From assembly GCA_016712535.1 (NCBI GenBank), contig JADJQW010000002.1, forward strand, positions 1,178,001 to 1,242,000: a stretch of 64,000 bases of DNA, given 5' to 3'. The DNA is from Flavobacteriales bacterium. GTDB taxonomy: Bacteria; Bacteroidota; Bacteroidia; Flavobacteriales_F; PHOS-HE28. The notes beneath the pieces were generated by a model. It saw nothing but the letters and a program-made list of their open reading frames with translations. It did no database searches and was not told the DNA's origin. Positions 34,149 to 41,552 of this stretch are shown here, piece by piece (the stretch's first letter is position 1; each line of letters starts with the position of its first letter). The translations under genes were made by a program, and so were the position numbers.

Positions 34149-34694
34149 ATGGAACGCACCATCTCGCAGTACGACGCTGTCATCAGCGAGTGCCACGACC
34201 TCTTCGTGAAGAAAGCCAAGGATTACGGCACTGCTTGGCGGATCATGCGAGTCCCGTCGCTCACGGATCAGATCTTCATCAAGGCCCAGCGCATCCGGAC
34301 CATACAGCAGATAGGCGAGAACAAGGTGGGCGAAGGGATCCGGCCGGAGCTCGTGGGCATCATCAACTACGCGGCCATGGCCCTTGTGCAACTGGAGCTT
34401 GGCGTGGTAGAGGCCCCGGACCTCGATGCCCAAGCTGCCGCTGACCAAGTGCTTCGGCAGCAGCGGATCGCGCGCGACCTGATGACGCGCAAGAACCACG
34501 ACTACGGCGAGGCCTGGCGGAGCATGCGCGTGAGCTCGCTCGTGGACCTGATCCTGATGAAGCTCCTGCGGATCAAGAGCATCGAGGACAATCAGGGGGC
34601 CACCTTGGTGAGCGAGGGGATCGATGCCAACTTCCTCGACATCATCAACTACGCGGTCTTCGCCATGATCCAATTGGACGAGGCGCACGGCTGA
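34149..34694 (+). CDS. DUF1599 (nucleotide-modification-associated domain 1) protein
   Basis: 181 aa containing two copies of the same fold: KKAKDYGTAWRIMRVPSLTD...GIINYAAMALVQLEL and RKNHDYGEAWRSMRVSSLVD...DIINYAVFAMIQLDE. The internal duplication is typical of DUF1599. The chemistry is unknown; the family name comes from its association with nucleotide-modification genes in phages, while in Bacteroidota it is chromosomal and conserved. Confidence 0.88.
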   Translation: MERTISQYDAVISECHDLFVKKAKDYGTAWRIMRVPSLTDQIFIKAQRIRTIQQIGENKVGEGIRPELVGIINYAAMALVQLELGVVEAPDLDAQAAADQVLRQQRIARDLMTRKNHDYGEAWRSMRVSSLVDLILMKLLRIKSIEDNQGATLVSEGIDANFLDIINYAVFAMIQLDEAHG

Positions 34695-34710
34695 GGCCTC
34701 GCGTTTCGCC

Positions 34711-34718
34711 TACTTTCG
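34711..34718 (+). promoter_or_regulatory. Candidate -7 box of the CCAGKA-repeat gene
   Basis: TACTTTCG, 19 nt before the ATG at 34738. Confidence 0.4.
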
Positions 34719-34737
34719 CACCACACAAACGGGCACC

Positions 34738-35181
34738 ATGCGCATCATCCTCAGCATCCTCGCCCTGACCTTCATCACGGCCACGACCACGGCGCAAGAC
34801 GCCAGCACCAAGAAAGAACGCAAGGCCAAGAAGACGGAGGCCATCGCGGCCACGCCCGATGAGGCCGCTGCGAAAGCCGCGTGCTGCGCCGGCAAGGCCA
34901 GCGCTGGCAAGGCCGGTTGCCATGACAAGGCGGAGACGAAGTCCGCCGAGGCCCATGCCCCAGAAGCCGTGAACGCCGCTACGCTGCAAGAAGCTCCTGC
35001 CGCTGAGGCCATCGCACCCGAAGCTCATGCGAAAGGCGCTGCATCCTGTGCAGGCAAGGAAAAATCCAGTTGCTGCGCGGGCAAAGCCAAGGGCGATAAA
35101 GCAGCCTGCGCCGGCAAGGCTGAAGCCCATACCCACGATGTGAAGACCGAGGAAGCCCCAGCGGCGGCCCCGAACCAGTAG
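34738..35181 (+). CDS. Exported Cys/Ala/Lys-rich repeat protein (possible metal binder)
   Basis: 147 aa with a signal peptide (MRIILSILALTFITATTTAQ). The mature part is low-complexity and Ala/Lys/Glu-rich, with nine Cys in repeated motifs: ACCAGKASAGKAGCHDKAE, SCAGKEKSSCCAGKAKGDKA, ACAGKAEAHTHD. CC and C-x3-4-C spacing plus His near the end suggest binding of a soft metal, but this is inference. No family is recognised. A strong terminator follows at 35195, so it ends its own transcript. Confidence 0.75.
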   Translation: MRIILSILALTFITATTTAQDASTKKERKAKKTEAIAATPDEAAAKAACCAGKASAGKAGCHDKAETKSAEAHAPEAVNAATLQEAPAAEAIAPEAHAKGAASCAGKEKSSCCAGKAKGDKAACAGKAEAHTHDVKTEEAPAAAPNQ

Positions 35182-35194
35182 TCTTTCCAGGCTT

Positions 35195-35230
35195 GAAGGC
35201 CCGGCCCGGAAGCTTCCGGGCCGGGCCTTC
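35195..35230 (+). terminator. Rho-independent terminator (perfect 36-nt palindrome)
   Basis: GAAGGCCCGGCCCGGAAG (35195-35212) is followed without spacer by its exact complement (35213-35230), then GCTTTTCTGG. It lies 13 nt after the stop of the CCAGKA-repeat gene. The hairpin is very stable and its T run supports termination. Confidence 0.85.
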
Positions 35231-35267
35231 GCTTTTCTGGCCGGTGATGCAAGTCACACTTGGCGGC

Positions 35268-35291
35268 CTTCGCTGATGATCGTCAGCGAAG
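35268..35291. promoter_or_regulatory. Inverted repeat upstream of the persulfide dioxygenase gene
   Basis: CTTCGCTGA (35268-35276) and TCAGCGAAG (35283-35291) form a perfect 9-bp inverted repeat with a 6-nt spacer, about 90 nt before the ATG at 35383. It could be an operator for a sulfide- or persulfide-responsive regulator; none is encoded next to it. Confidence 0.45.
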
Positions 35292-35382
35292 CGGTTTCAC
35301 GGTTAAGGGAGTTTTGCGTCGCAGCGGGATTGGTTCAAGGCAAGCATCAACCCGCCATCAACCCTCAACTCCACCTAGGACC

Positions 35383-36795
35383 ATGAAGCTCCAGCAGATC
35401 TACACCGGCTGCATCGCGCATGCAGCATACTATCTTGAAAGCAACGGCGAAGCCGCCATCTTCGATCCGCTGCGCGAAGTGCAACCCTACATCGACCGAG
35501 CAAAGGCCGATGGCGCAGCGATCAAGCATGTGTTCGAGACGCACTTCCACGCTGACTTCGTGAGCGGCCACCTGGATCTGGCGAAGAAGACCGGGGCCAC
35601 CATCGTGTACGGCCCTACCGCCAAGCCTGGATTCGCCGCACATGTGGCAACCGATGGCGAGGTGTTCCATGTGGGCAAAGCCAAAGTGAAAGCGATCCAC
35701 ACGCCCGGCCACACCATGGAGAGCACCACGTACCTGGTGATCGATGAAGCCGGCAAGGAGCATGGCCTCATCACTGGTGATACGCTCTTCATCGGCGATG
35801 TGGGACGCCCCGACCTGGCGCAGCATGTGATCGCCGACCTCACCGAGGAGAAGCTGGCCGGCCACCTCTTCGATTCGCTCCGGAACAAGATCATGCCCTT
35901 GAGCGACGACCTGATCGTGTATCCGAATCACGGTGCGGGCAGCGCCTGCGGCAAGATGATGAGCAAGGAGACCACCGATACGCTCGGCAACCAGAAGCGC
36001 ACCAACTACGCGCTCAATCCGGAGCTCACGAAAGAGGAGTTCATCAAGGAACTGCTCACGGGCCTCACCGCGCCTCCCGGGTATTTCCCGAAGAATGTCC
36101 TCATGAACATCCAGGGCTACGAGAGCCTCGATGCCATCATGGAGCGCGGGAAGAAGGCCTATGCGCCCGATGAATTCGAGGTGGTGGCCAACGAGGAGCG
36201 CCCCTTGGTGCTCGATACCCGTCCGGCCGGGGAGTTCGCGAAGGGCTTCATCCCCAACAGCATCAACATCGGGCTCGACAGCAACTTCGCCATGTGGGTG
36301 GGGGAGATGATCACCGATATCAAGCAGGCCATCCTGCTTGTCACGGAGCCGGGCAGGGAAGAGGAGAGCATCATCCGCCTGAGCCGCGTGGGCTACGACA
36401 ACGCCATCGGCTACCTGAAGGGCGGGTTCGAGGCCTGGCGATCGGCGGGCAAGGAGGTGGACACGGTGGATCGCATCGATGCGAAGGAGTTCGCGAAGCG
36501 CCATGCGGGCAAGCCGGTCGTCATCGATGTGCGCAAGAAGAGCGAGTTCGATAGCGAACATGTGCTCGACGCCATCAATGTGCCGCTGAACCAGATCAAC
36601 CAGCACCTGGCGCAATTCCCGAAGGACAGGCCGTTCATCCTGCATTGCGCGGGCGGTTACCGCAGCATGATCGCGGCAAGCATCCTCAAGGCGCGGGGAT
36701 GGGACAACTTCGTGGATGTGGTAGGCGGATTCAACGCCATCAAGGAGACGGACGTGAAGCGCACCGAGTACGTGTGCCCGACGACCATGCTGTGA
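35383..36795 (+). CDS. Persulfide dioxygenase-like MBL protein fused to two rhodanese domains
   Basis: 470 aa from the ATG at 35383. Residues 1-240 form a metallo-beta-lactamase fold of the ETHE1/persulfide dioxygenase type: ETHFHADFVSGH (H54, H56, D58), HTPGH (H110), TGDTLFIGDVGRPDL (D133), YPNHGAGSACGK. Two rhodanese domains follow. The first (VLDTRPAGEFAKGFIPNSIN) lacks the catalytic Cys (LLVTEPGREEE); the second (VVIDVRKKSEFDSEHVLDAI) keeps it in ILHCAGGYRS. The fusion should oxidise glutathione or low-molecular-weight persulfide to sulfite and move sulfane sulfur. TSUP sulfite-exporter-type permeases occur 10-14 kb away. Confidence 0.93.
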   Translation: MKLQQIYTGCIAHAAYYLESNGEAAIFDPLREVQPYIDRAKADGAAIKHVFETHFHADFVSGHLDLAKKTGATIVYGPTAKPGFAAHVATDGEVFHVGKAKVKAIHTPGHTMESTTYLVIDEAGKEHGLITGDTLFIGDVGRPDLAQHVIADLTEEKLAGHLFDSLRNKIMPLSDDLIVYPNHGAGSACGKMMSKETTDTLGNQKRTNYALNPELTKEEFIKELLTGLTAPPGYFPKNVLMNIQGYESLDAIMERGKKAYAPDEFEVVANEERPLVLDTRPAGEFAKGFIPNSINIGLDSNFAMWVGEMITDIKQAILLVTEPGREEESIIRLSRVGYDNAIGYLKGGFEAWRSAGKEVDTVDRIDAKEFAKRHAGKPVVIDVRKKSEFDSEHVLDAINVPLNQINQHLAQFPKDRPFILHCAGGYRSMIAASILKARGWDNFVDVVGGFNAIKETDVKRTEYVCPTTML

Positions 36796-36819
36796 TCCGG
36801 AACCAGCAGCTGATGGGGG

Positions 36820-36850
36820 CGCCCTTCCGGAAGGAGGGGCGTTCTCTATT
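36820..36850 (+). terminator. Probable terminator after the MBL-rhodanese gene
   Basis: CGCCCTTCC (36820-36828) pairs with GGAAGG-A-GGGGCG (36829-36841) with one bulge, followed by TTCTCTATT. It is 25 nt after the stop codon, in the convergent gap to the DUF2490 gene. Confidence 0.5.
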
Positions 36851-36925
36851 GCCGGCTTCTCACTCGGTCTCGAACGAGTGGAACGGCCGCTCGTCAGGCG
36901 TTATCTCCGGCGGATCGCGGCGCGG

Positions 36926-37711
36926 TTACGGCGTCGGCGCCTGCGGTTTGCGCAGATCCAGGTTGCAAACGAGCGCGATGTGCACGGTGCTGTTGAGCTC
37001 GATGAGGTCCGCACCGCTCGCCGCGCCAGGCCGTTGGATGGTCTGGTACAGGTAGCCGGCCAGGATGCTCACGGATTTGCTCACCTGATAGCCCAGCAGC
37101 GCCGAAATGCGGTTCTGCTGGATGAAATCGAGGCGTTGGCTATCGCCGAAATTCAGGAAGACCTCATCGTAGAGCTGCGCACTGAACACGCCGGGATCCA
37201 GCTTGTCGTGGCCAAGCGGCACCGTGAGCCAGATGCGGTACCGGAAGCGGCTCTGGTAGGTGTAGCCGTCGAATGCCCCAACGGAGGGGTCGCCATCCGC
37301 GGGCTTCAGCTTCGCGATGAAGCGCTCTTCCATGCGGAAGCGATGCTGCAGCCGCGCACGGCCGATGGCATGCCCGCTCAATTGCACTTGCTGGTACAGG
37401 TGATGCTCCCAATTCTGGTACTTGATCGGGTGCGCGCCGTACGCGTAGTTGAAGTAGTAGCTGTAGCCCTGCGTGAGCAGCGCCTGGTCGTTCAGGTGGA
37501 AATTGATGGCGGGGCGCAGCAGCAGTTGCTGCCAATCCTTGCCCAAGTTGGCGCGCCGCCAATGCCCTTCGGTGTGGAAGCCCCAGCGTTCGCTGATGCG
37601 ATGATCGCCCCAGTGGGAGGCCCAGAGGTGCTGTTGCGGTTCGGTGACGCGCTGCGCTGCCGCCGTCGCGGACAGGCCGAGAAGCAGGTATGGGAGGATT
37701 GCTGTGCGCAA
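36926..37711 (-). CDS. DUF2490 outer-membrane protein
   Basis: About 261 aa if it starts at the TTG at 37711, which gives a good signal peptide (RTAILPYLLLGLSATAAAQ) and sits 5 nt after the SulP stop. ATGs upstream (37783, 37759) would overlap the SulP gene and add a non-signal N-terminus. The body fits DUF2490: QHLWASHWGDHRISERWGFH, GYSYYFNYAYGAHPIKYQNW, EHHLYQQVQLSG, FRMEERFIAKL, FRYRIWLTVPLG, and a final strand VHIALVCNLDL. Predicted barrel. Paired with SulP, it might let anions cross the outer membrane. Confidence 0.78.
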   Translation of the reverse strand: MRTAILPYLLLGLSATAAAQRVTEPQQHLWASHWGDHRISERWGFHTEGHWRRANLGKDWQQLLLRPAINFHLNDQALLTQGYSYYFNYAYGAHPIKYQNWEHHLYQQVQLSGHAIGRARLQHRFRMEERFIAKLKPADGDPSVGAFDGYTYQSRFRYRIWLTVPLGHDKLDPGVFSAQLYDEVFLNFGDSQRLDFIQQNRISALLGYQVSKSVSILAGYLYQTIQRPGAASGADLIELNSTVHIALVCNLDLRKPQAPTP

Positions 37712-37715
37712 GAGG

Positions 37716-39353
37716 TCAGACGTGATGGGCGTGCTTCTTGGGCTTGCGGCGCGCAGCATAAGGGTGCTGCGATCGGGGCACAAGGTGGCCCATCTCCGTC
37801 ACTTCGAACCGCCCGCCGGCGCGCTCATACTTCTCCTTGTAGCCGAATACATGCTCCATCACGGTGTGGTCCACGATGATGGCCTTGTCGAAATCCACGC
37901 GAACATGGGCCTGCGGCGGGATGGAGTCGAGCTTCTTCTTCAACCCCAAGTAGTTGCTGAAGATGGCGGCATCATGCACTTCCAGCACGAAGCAGTCGCT
38001 CAAGTGGTCGTATCGAAGGTGCATGTTAGGCTTGAAGAGCGAACGGAGGGACGCGCCGCGGGAGAGGTGGATGATCAACTTGAGCAGGATGCCGCTGAAC
38101 ACTCCGATGATGAGGTCGGTGGCTAGCGTGACCACGAGTGTTGTGATGAAGATGCTGAGCTGCTCAGGCCCGATCTGGAGCGTGTGCTTGAAGTGCCCGG
38201 GCGCCGCCAGGCGATAGCCGGTGTACATGAGGATCGCGCCCAATGCGGCCAACGGGATGCTGTGGATGAGCGTGGGGAAGGCCGCGATGAAGATCAGCAG
38301 GAAGGCGCCATGGAAGAAGTTGGCCCAGCCGGTGCGGCCGCCGTTGTTCACGTTGGCGCTGCTGCGCACGATCTCCGCGATCATGGGCAAGCCGCCGATG
38401 AGCCCAGCCAGCGCGCTGCCTGCACCCACCGCGCTGAGGTCCTTGTTCAGGTCGCTCTCCCGCTTCCAGGGATCCAGCTTGTCCACGGCCTTCGCGCTCA
38501 ACAGCGATTCGATGCCCTGCACCAGCGTGATGCTCACCACGGCGATGAGGAAGGGCAGTGTGAGCGCCTTCGACCAATCGGGGAACACGAGGCCATCAGC
38601 GAGGTTCTCCGGCAACGTGACCAGGAACTTCGGGCCGATGCTGTACTCGTGCCCATCAAGGAAGAGGTACTTGTGCTCGTGCTCCAGATCGAACCAGTAA
38701 CCGAGCGCGATGCCAGCGAGGACCACCACCATCGGCGCGGGGATCATCTTGATCCACTTGTTCCGGAACATCGGCAGAAGGAACATGATCAGCAGGCTCA
38801 CGAGTCCGATGATGGCCACCTCGGGGTTCAGGTTCGCGATGCTATGCGGGATCTCCGCAAGCAGTTCAAGCGGCTCCTTGCCTTCGGGTTTGACGCCGAG
38901 CGCCACGTGCGCCTGCTTCGATAGGATGATGACGCCGATGGCCGCCAACATGCCGTGCACCGCGCTGCTGGGGAAGAAGTCGCCGAGACGCCCGGCCTTC
39001 ATCCGGCCGAGCAGGAAGAGCAGCGCGCCGCTCACCACCACCGCTGCGAGCATGGCGCGGTACCCGGCCATGGCATCGCCGCCGCCAAGGCTCTCCACAG
39101 CGCCGAGGATCACCACGATGAGGCCTGCGGCTGGTCCGTTGATGGTGACATGGCTGCCGTTGATGCGCGAAACGAACAAGCCGCCGATGATTGCCGTGAT
39201 CAGGCCCGCCATGGGCGGCACGCCAGAGGCCAGCGAAATGCCCAGGCACAAAGGCAGCGCGATCAGGAAGACGATGAACCCGGAGACGAGATCGCTCTTC
39301 CAATTCTCTTTCAGGCCAGCTATGCCGGAAAGCGGTAGGTTTCGCTTGGACAT
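37716..39353 (-). CDS. SulP family anion transporter with STAS domain
   Basis: 545 aa. About twelve membrane helices carry the SulP signature near residues 20-75 (DLVSGFIVFLIALPLCLGIS, GLFVSRINGSHVTINGPAAG) and a C-terminal cytoplasmic STAS domain (CFVLEVHDAAIFSNYLGLKK, HVRVDFDKAIIVDHTVMEHV). SulP members import sulfate or bicarbonate with Na+ or H+. Location beside the two-component system and dabAB favours bicarbonate, as in BicA; the sequence alone cannot tell. Clustered His at the C-terminus (KKHAHHV). Confidence 0.92.
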   Translation of the reverse strand: MSKRNLPLSGIAGLKENWKSDLVSGFIVFLIALPLCLGISLASGVPPMAGLITAIIGGLFVSRINGSHVTINGPAAGLIVVILGAVESLGGGDAMAGYRAMLAAVVVSGALLFLLGRMKAGRLGDFFPSSAVHGMLAAIGVIILSKQAHVALGVKPEGKEPLELLAEIPHSIANLNPEVAIIGLVSLLIMFLLPMFRNKWIKMIPAPMVVVLAGIALGYWFDLEHEHKYLFLDGHEYSIGPKFLVTLPENLADGLVFPDWSKALTLPFLIAVVSITLVQGIESLLSAKAVDKLDPWKRESDLNKDLSAVGAGSALAGLIGGLPMIAEIVRSSANVNNGGRTGWANFFHGAFLLIFIAAFPTLIHSIPLAALGAILMYTGYRLAAPGHFKHTLQIGPEQLSIFITTLVVTLATDLIIGVFSGILLKLIIHLSRGASLRSLFKPNMHLRYDHLSDCFVLEVHDAAIFSNYLGLKKKLDSIPPQAHVRVDFDKAIIVDHTVMEHVFGYKEKYERAGGRFEVTEMGHLVPRSQHPYAARRKPKKHAHHV

Positions 39354-39449
39354 GTTGTCGATTCTGGGCCAAAAGTCCAGCGGTGGATGGGCGCTGTGAT
39401 GAGAGCTTCATTAAAGCCCCGATCAACATGTGCTGCACGGCGTCCCGGC

Positions 39450-39457
39450 TACTTTCG
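39450..39457 (+). promoter_or_regulatory. Candidate -7 box of the response regulator operon
   Basis: TACTTTCG, 11 nt before the ATG at 39469, in the space between divergent sulP and the regulator gene. Confidence 0.4.
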
Positions 39458-39468
39458 CCCCGCATCCG

Positions 39469-40149
39469 ATGCGCGCGCTCATCGTCGAGGACGAACCCAA
39501 GGTGGCGGCATTCCTGTCCACTGAACTGGAGAAGCAGGGCTTCACCGTGGATGCCGCGATGGATGGAGCCGAAGGCGAGCGGCTGGCCTTGGCCCAGCGC
39601 TATGATATCATCCTGCTGGACTGGATGCTGCCCAAGCGCAATGGCATCGAGGTGTGCCGCCATGTGCGCGCGTCGGATCCGCATGTGCCCATCCTCATGC
39701 TCACCGCGCTTGATGGAGTGGAGGAGCAGGTGAAGGGCTTCGGCGCCGGCGCGGATGACTACCTGCCCAAGCCCTTTGACGTCACGGTGCTGCTGGCGCG
39801 CGTGAATGCCTTGATCAGGCGCGCCCACGGTCGAGGCTCCGAGGCCTTGCTGGTCTGCGGCGACCTGGTGATGGACCACGAAGCCAAGCGCGTGACGCGG
39901 GCCGATCAGCCCATCAAGCTCACCGCGCGCGAATACGGCCTGCTGCATTTCCTGCTCCAGCGCAAAGGCAAGGTCACGGACCGGAACACCATCCTCGATC
40001 ATGTCTGGGACACGAGTTTCGAGGCCGAATCGAACGTGGTTGACGTGTACATCAACATGCTGCGCAGGAAGATCGACAAGCCGTTCGGCCATCCGCTCAT
40101 CCATACGGTCACGGGCATGGGCTATGTGCTGAGCGACCAACGGCCATGA
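39469..40149 (+). CDS. OmpR-family response regulator
   Basis: 226 aa starting MRALIVEDEPKVAAFLSTEL. Receiver domain: acidic pair in VEDEP, phospho-acceptor Asp in DIILLDWMLPKRNG, Thr in MLTALD, Lys in YLPKPFD. A winged-helix effector of OmpR/PhoB type follows (LTAREYGLLHFLLQRKGKVT, VDVYINMLRRKID, TVTGMGYVL). It overlaps its kinase gene by 4 nt. Targets are unknown, but the flanking genes (sulP on one side, dabAB on the other) suggest anion or inorganic-carbon uptake. Confidence 0.95.
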   Translation: MRALIVEDEPKVAAFLSTELEKQGFTVDAAMDGAEGERLALAQRYDIILLDWMLPKRNGIEVCRHVRASDPHVPILMLTALDGVEEQVKGFGAGADDYLPKPFDVTVLLARVNALIRRAHGRGSEALLVCGDLVMDHEAKRVTRADQPIKLTAREYGLLHFLLQRKGKVTDRNTILDHVWDTSFEAESNVVDVYINMLRRKIDKPFGHPLIHTVTGMGYVLSDQRP

Positions 40150-41504
40150 GCTTCCGCTTGCGCATGGCCATCGTGTTCACCGTGCTGGTCGGTGCGCTGC
40201 TGGCCTTGTTCGCCGTGCTGGTGCATGCGCAAAGCGAGCACTTGCGCGAAGAGGAGTTCTTCGAGCGCCTCGAGGACCGCGCCGTGCTCGTTGAGCGCAT
40301 ACTGGTTGAATCGCGCAGCATGCCGATGGCGGAAGCCGAGCATCTGGCCCAGGCACTGCGCGATGCGCTCCCCGATGAGAGCATCGTGGTGATAGACACC
40401 CTGGGCGAGGTGATGTTCCAGCGCTCGCCGATCGAGATGCCCGCGAGCTGGCGCGAGACCGCAACTCGGAAGGGGCGTGCCCGCATCACCCAGGGCAGGC
40501 GCCAGTACGTGGTGGTCGACCGGCCTGAGACGTTGCCCTTCGGGATCCGCTACACAATGTCCTCCGCCATCGATGCGCATGGATTGGAATCAATGGCCGA
40601 GCTGCGGCGTTCGATGCTCCTGACCGGATTGGTGGCCTTGCTCATGACCGCTGGCCTTTCCTGGCTTTACGCTTCATGGGCCTTGGTGCCCGTTCGCTTG
40701 CTGGTGCGAAAGGCTGCTGAGATCCACGAGCCCACCGAGCGCCTCCCCGTGCCCCTGCGCCGCGGCGACGAACTGGCTGAGATGGCCACCACCTTCAACG
40801 AGCTGCTCTCGCGCATCGACATGGCCTTCAGCGTGCAGCGCTCGTTCATCGCCAACGCCAGCCATGAGCTCCGCACCCCGCTCACCATCCTGCGTGGCGA
40901 AGCGCATCAGGCCAGGCAGCTCGCGGACGGCAACAGCGCCATGATGCAGCGCCTCAAGGGCATCGATGAGCAGGCCATGGTGATGCAGGACCTGCTGGAG
41001 CAGCTGCTCTGGCTGGCGCAGACCGGGGGCGCTGCCGAGCGGATCCCGACGGAGGCCGTTCGACTTGATGAGGCTGCGGAGCGCGCGCTGGATCGCTGCC
41101 GCGCGCGCTATCCTGATCGCCCGGTGCGCTTCGCCATGGAGGCCGATGCCGAAGGCCGCGAGCCGCTGGTGCGAGGCAATGCCGTGCTGCTCACCGCAAC
41201 GCTTTACAACCTGCTCACCAATGCCGTGAAGTACGGTGGCGAGCGCGTTGAGCTCCGCATCTCCATCATCGGTGATGAAGTGGAGGCAACGGTCACCGAC
41301 GACGGCGCGGGCATTCCTGCGCAGGCGGTGGCCCGCGTGAAGGAGCTCTTCTACCGCGGCAGCGATGCTGCCCCGCTCGATGGGCATGGCATCGGCCTGG
41401 CCCTCGTGGATCGGATCATGCAGGTCCATGGCGGGCGATTCGAGATCAATGCGGTGGAAGGGAAGGGGACCGTGGCAATGGTGCGATTGCCCTTGGCCCT
41501 TTAA
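40146..41504 (+). CDS. Sensor histidine kinase
   Basis: 452 aa. Transmembrane helix 1 (8-28), a periplasmic sensor of about 120 residues, transmembrane helix 2 (around 160-178), HAMP (ALVPVRLLVRKAAEIHEPTE), the phospho-accepting His in SFIANASHELRTPLTILRGE, and an ATPase domain with N box LYNLLTNAVKYGG, G1 DDGAGIP and G2 GHGIGLAL. It pairs with the preceding regulator; the dabA start lies 48 nt downstream, so all four genes may share a transcript. The signal is unknown; pH or CO2/bicarbonate would fit the context. Confidence 0.95.
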   Translation: MSFRLRMAIVFTVLVGALLALFAVLVHAQSEHLREEEFFERLEDRAVLVERILVESRSMPMAEAEHLAQALRDALPDESIVVIDTLGEVMFQRSPIEMPASWRETATRKGRARITQGRRQYVVVDRPETLPFGIRYTMSSAIDAHGLESMAELRRSMLLTGLVALLMTAGLSWLYASWALVPVRLLVRKAAEIHEPTERLPVPLRRGDELAEMATTFNELLSRIDMAFSVQRSFIANASHELRTPLTILRGEAHQARQLADGNSAMMQRLKGIDEQAMVMQDLLEQLLWLAQTGGAAERIPTEAVRLDEAAERALDRCRARYPDRPVRFAMEADAEGREPLVRGNAVLLTATLYNLLTNAVKYGGERVELRISIIGDEVEATVTDDGAGIPAQAVARVKELFYRGSDAAPLDGHGIGLALVDRIMQVHGGRFEINAVEGKGTVAMVRLPLAL

Positions 41505-41552
41505 TCCGGCTCTCATGAAGGCGCCGCTGCCCCGGGCCACTTTTGCGACGGG

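Noticed and set aside
37712..37783. ATG starts of the DUF2490 gene upstream of 37711
   Set aside because: They overlap the sulP coding end and place 16-24 non-signal residues before a clear signal peptide.
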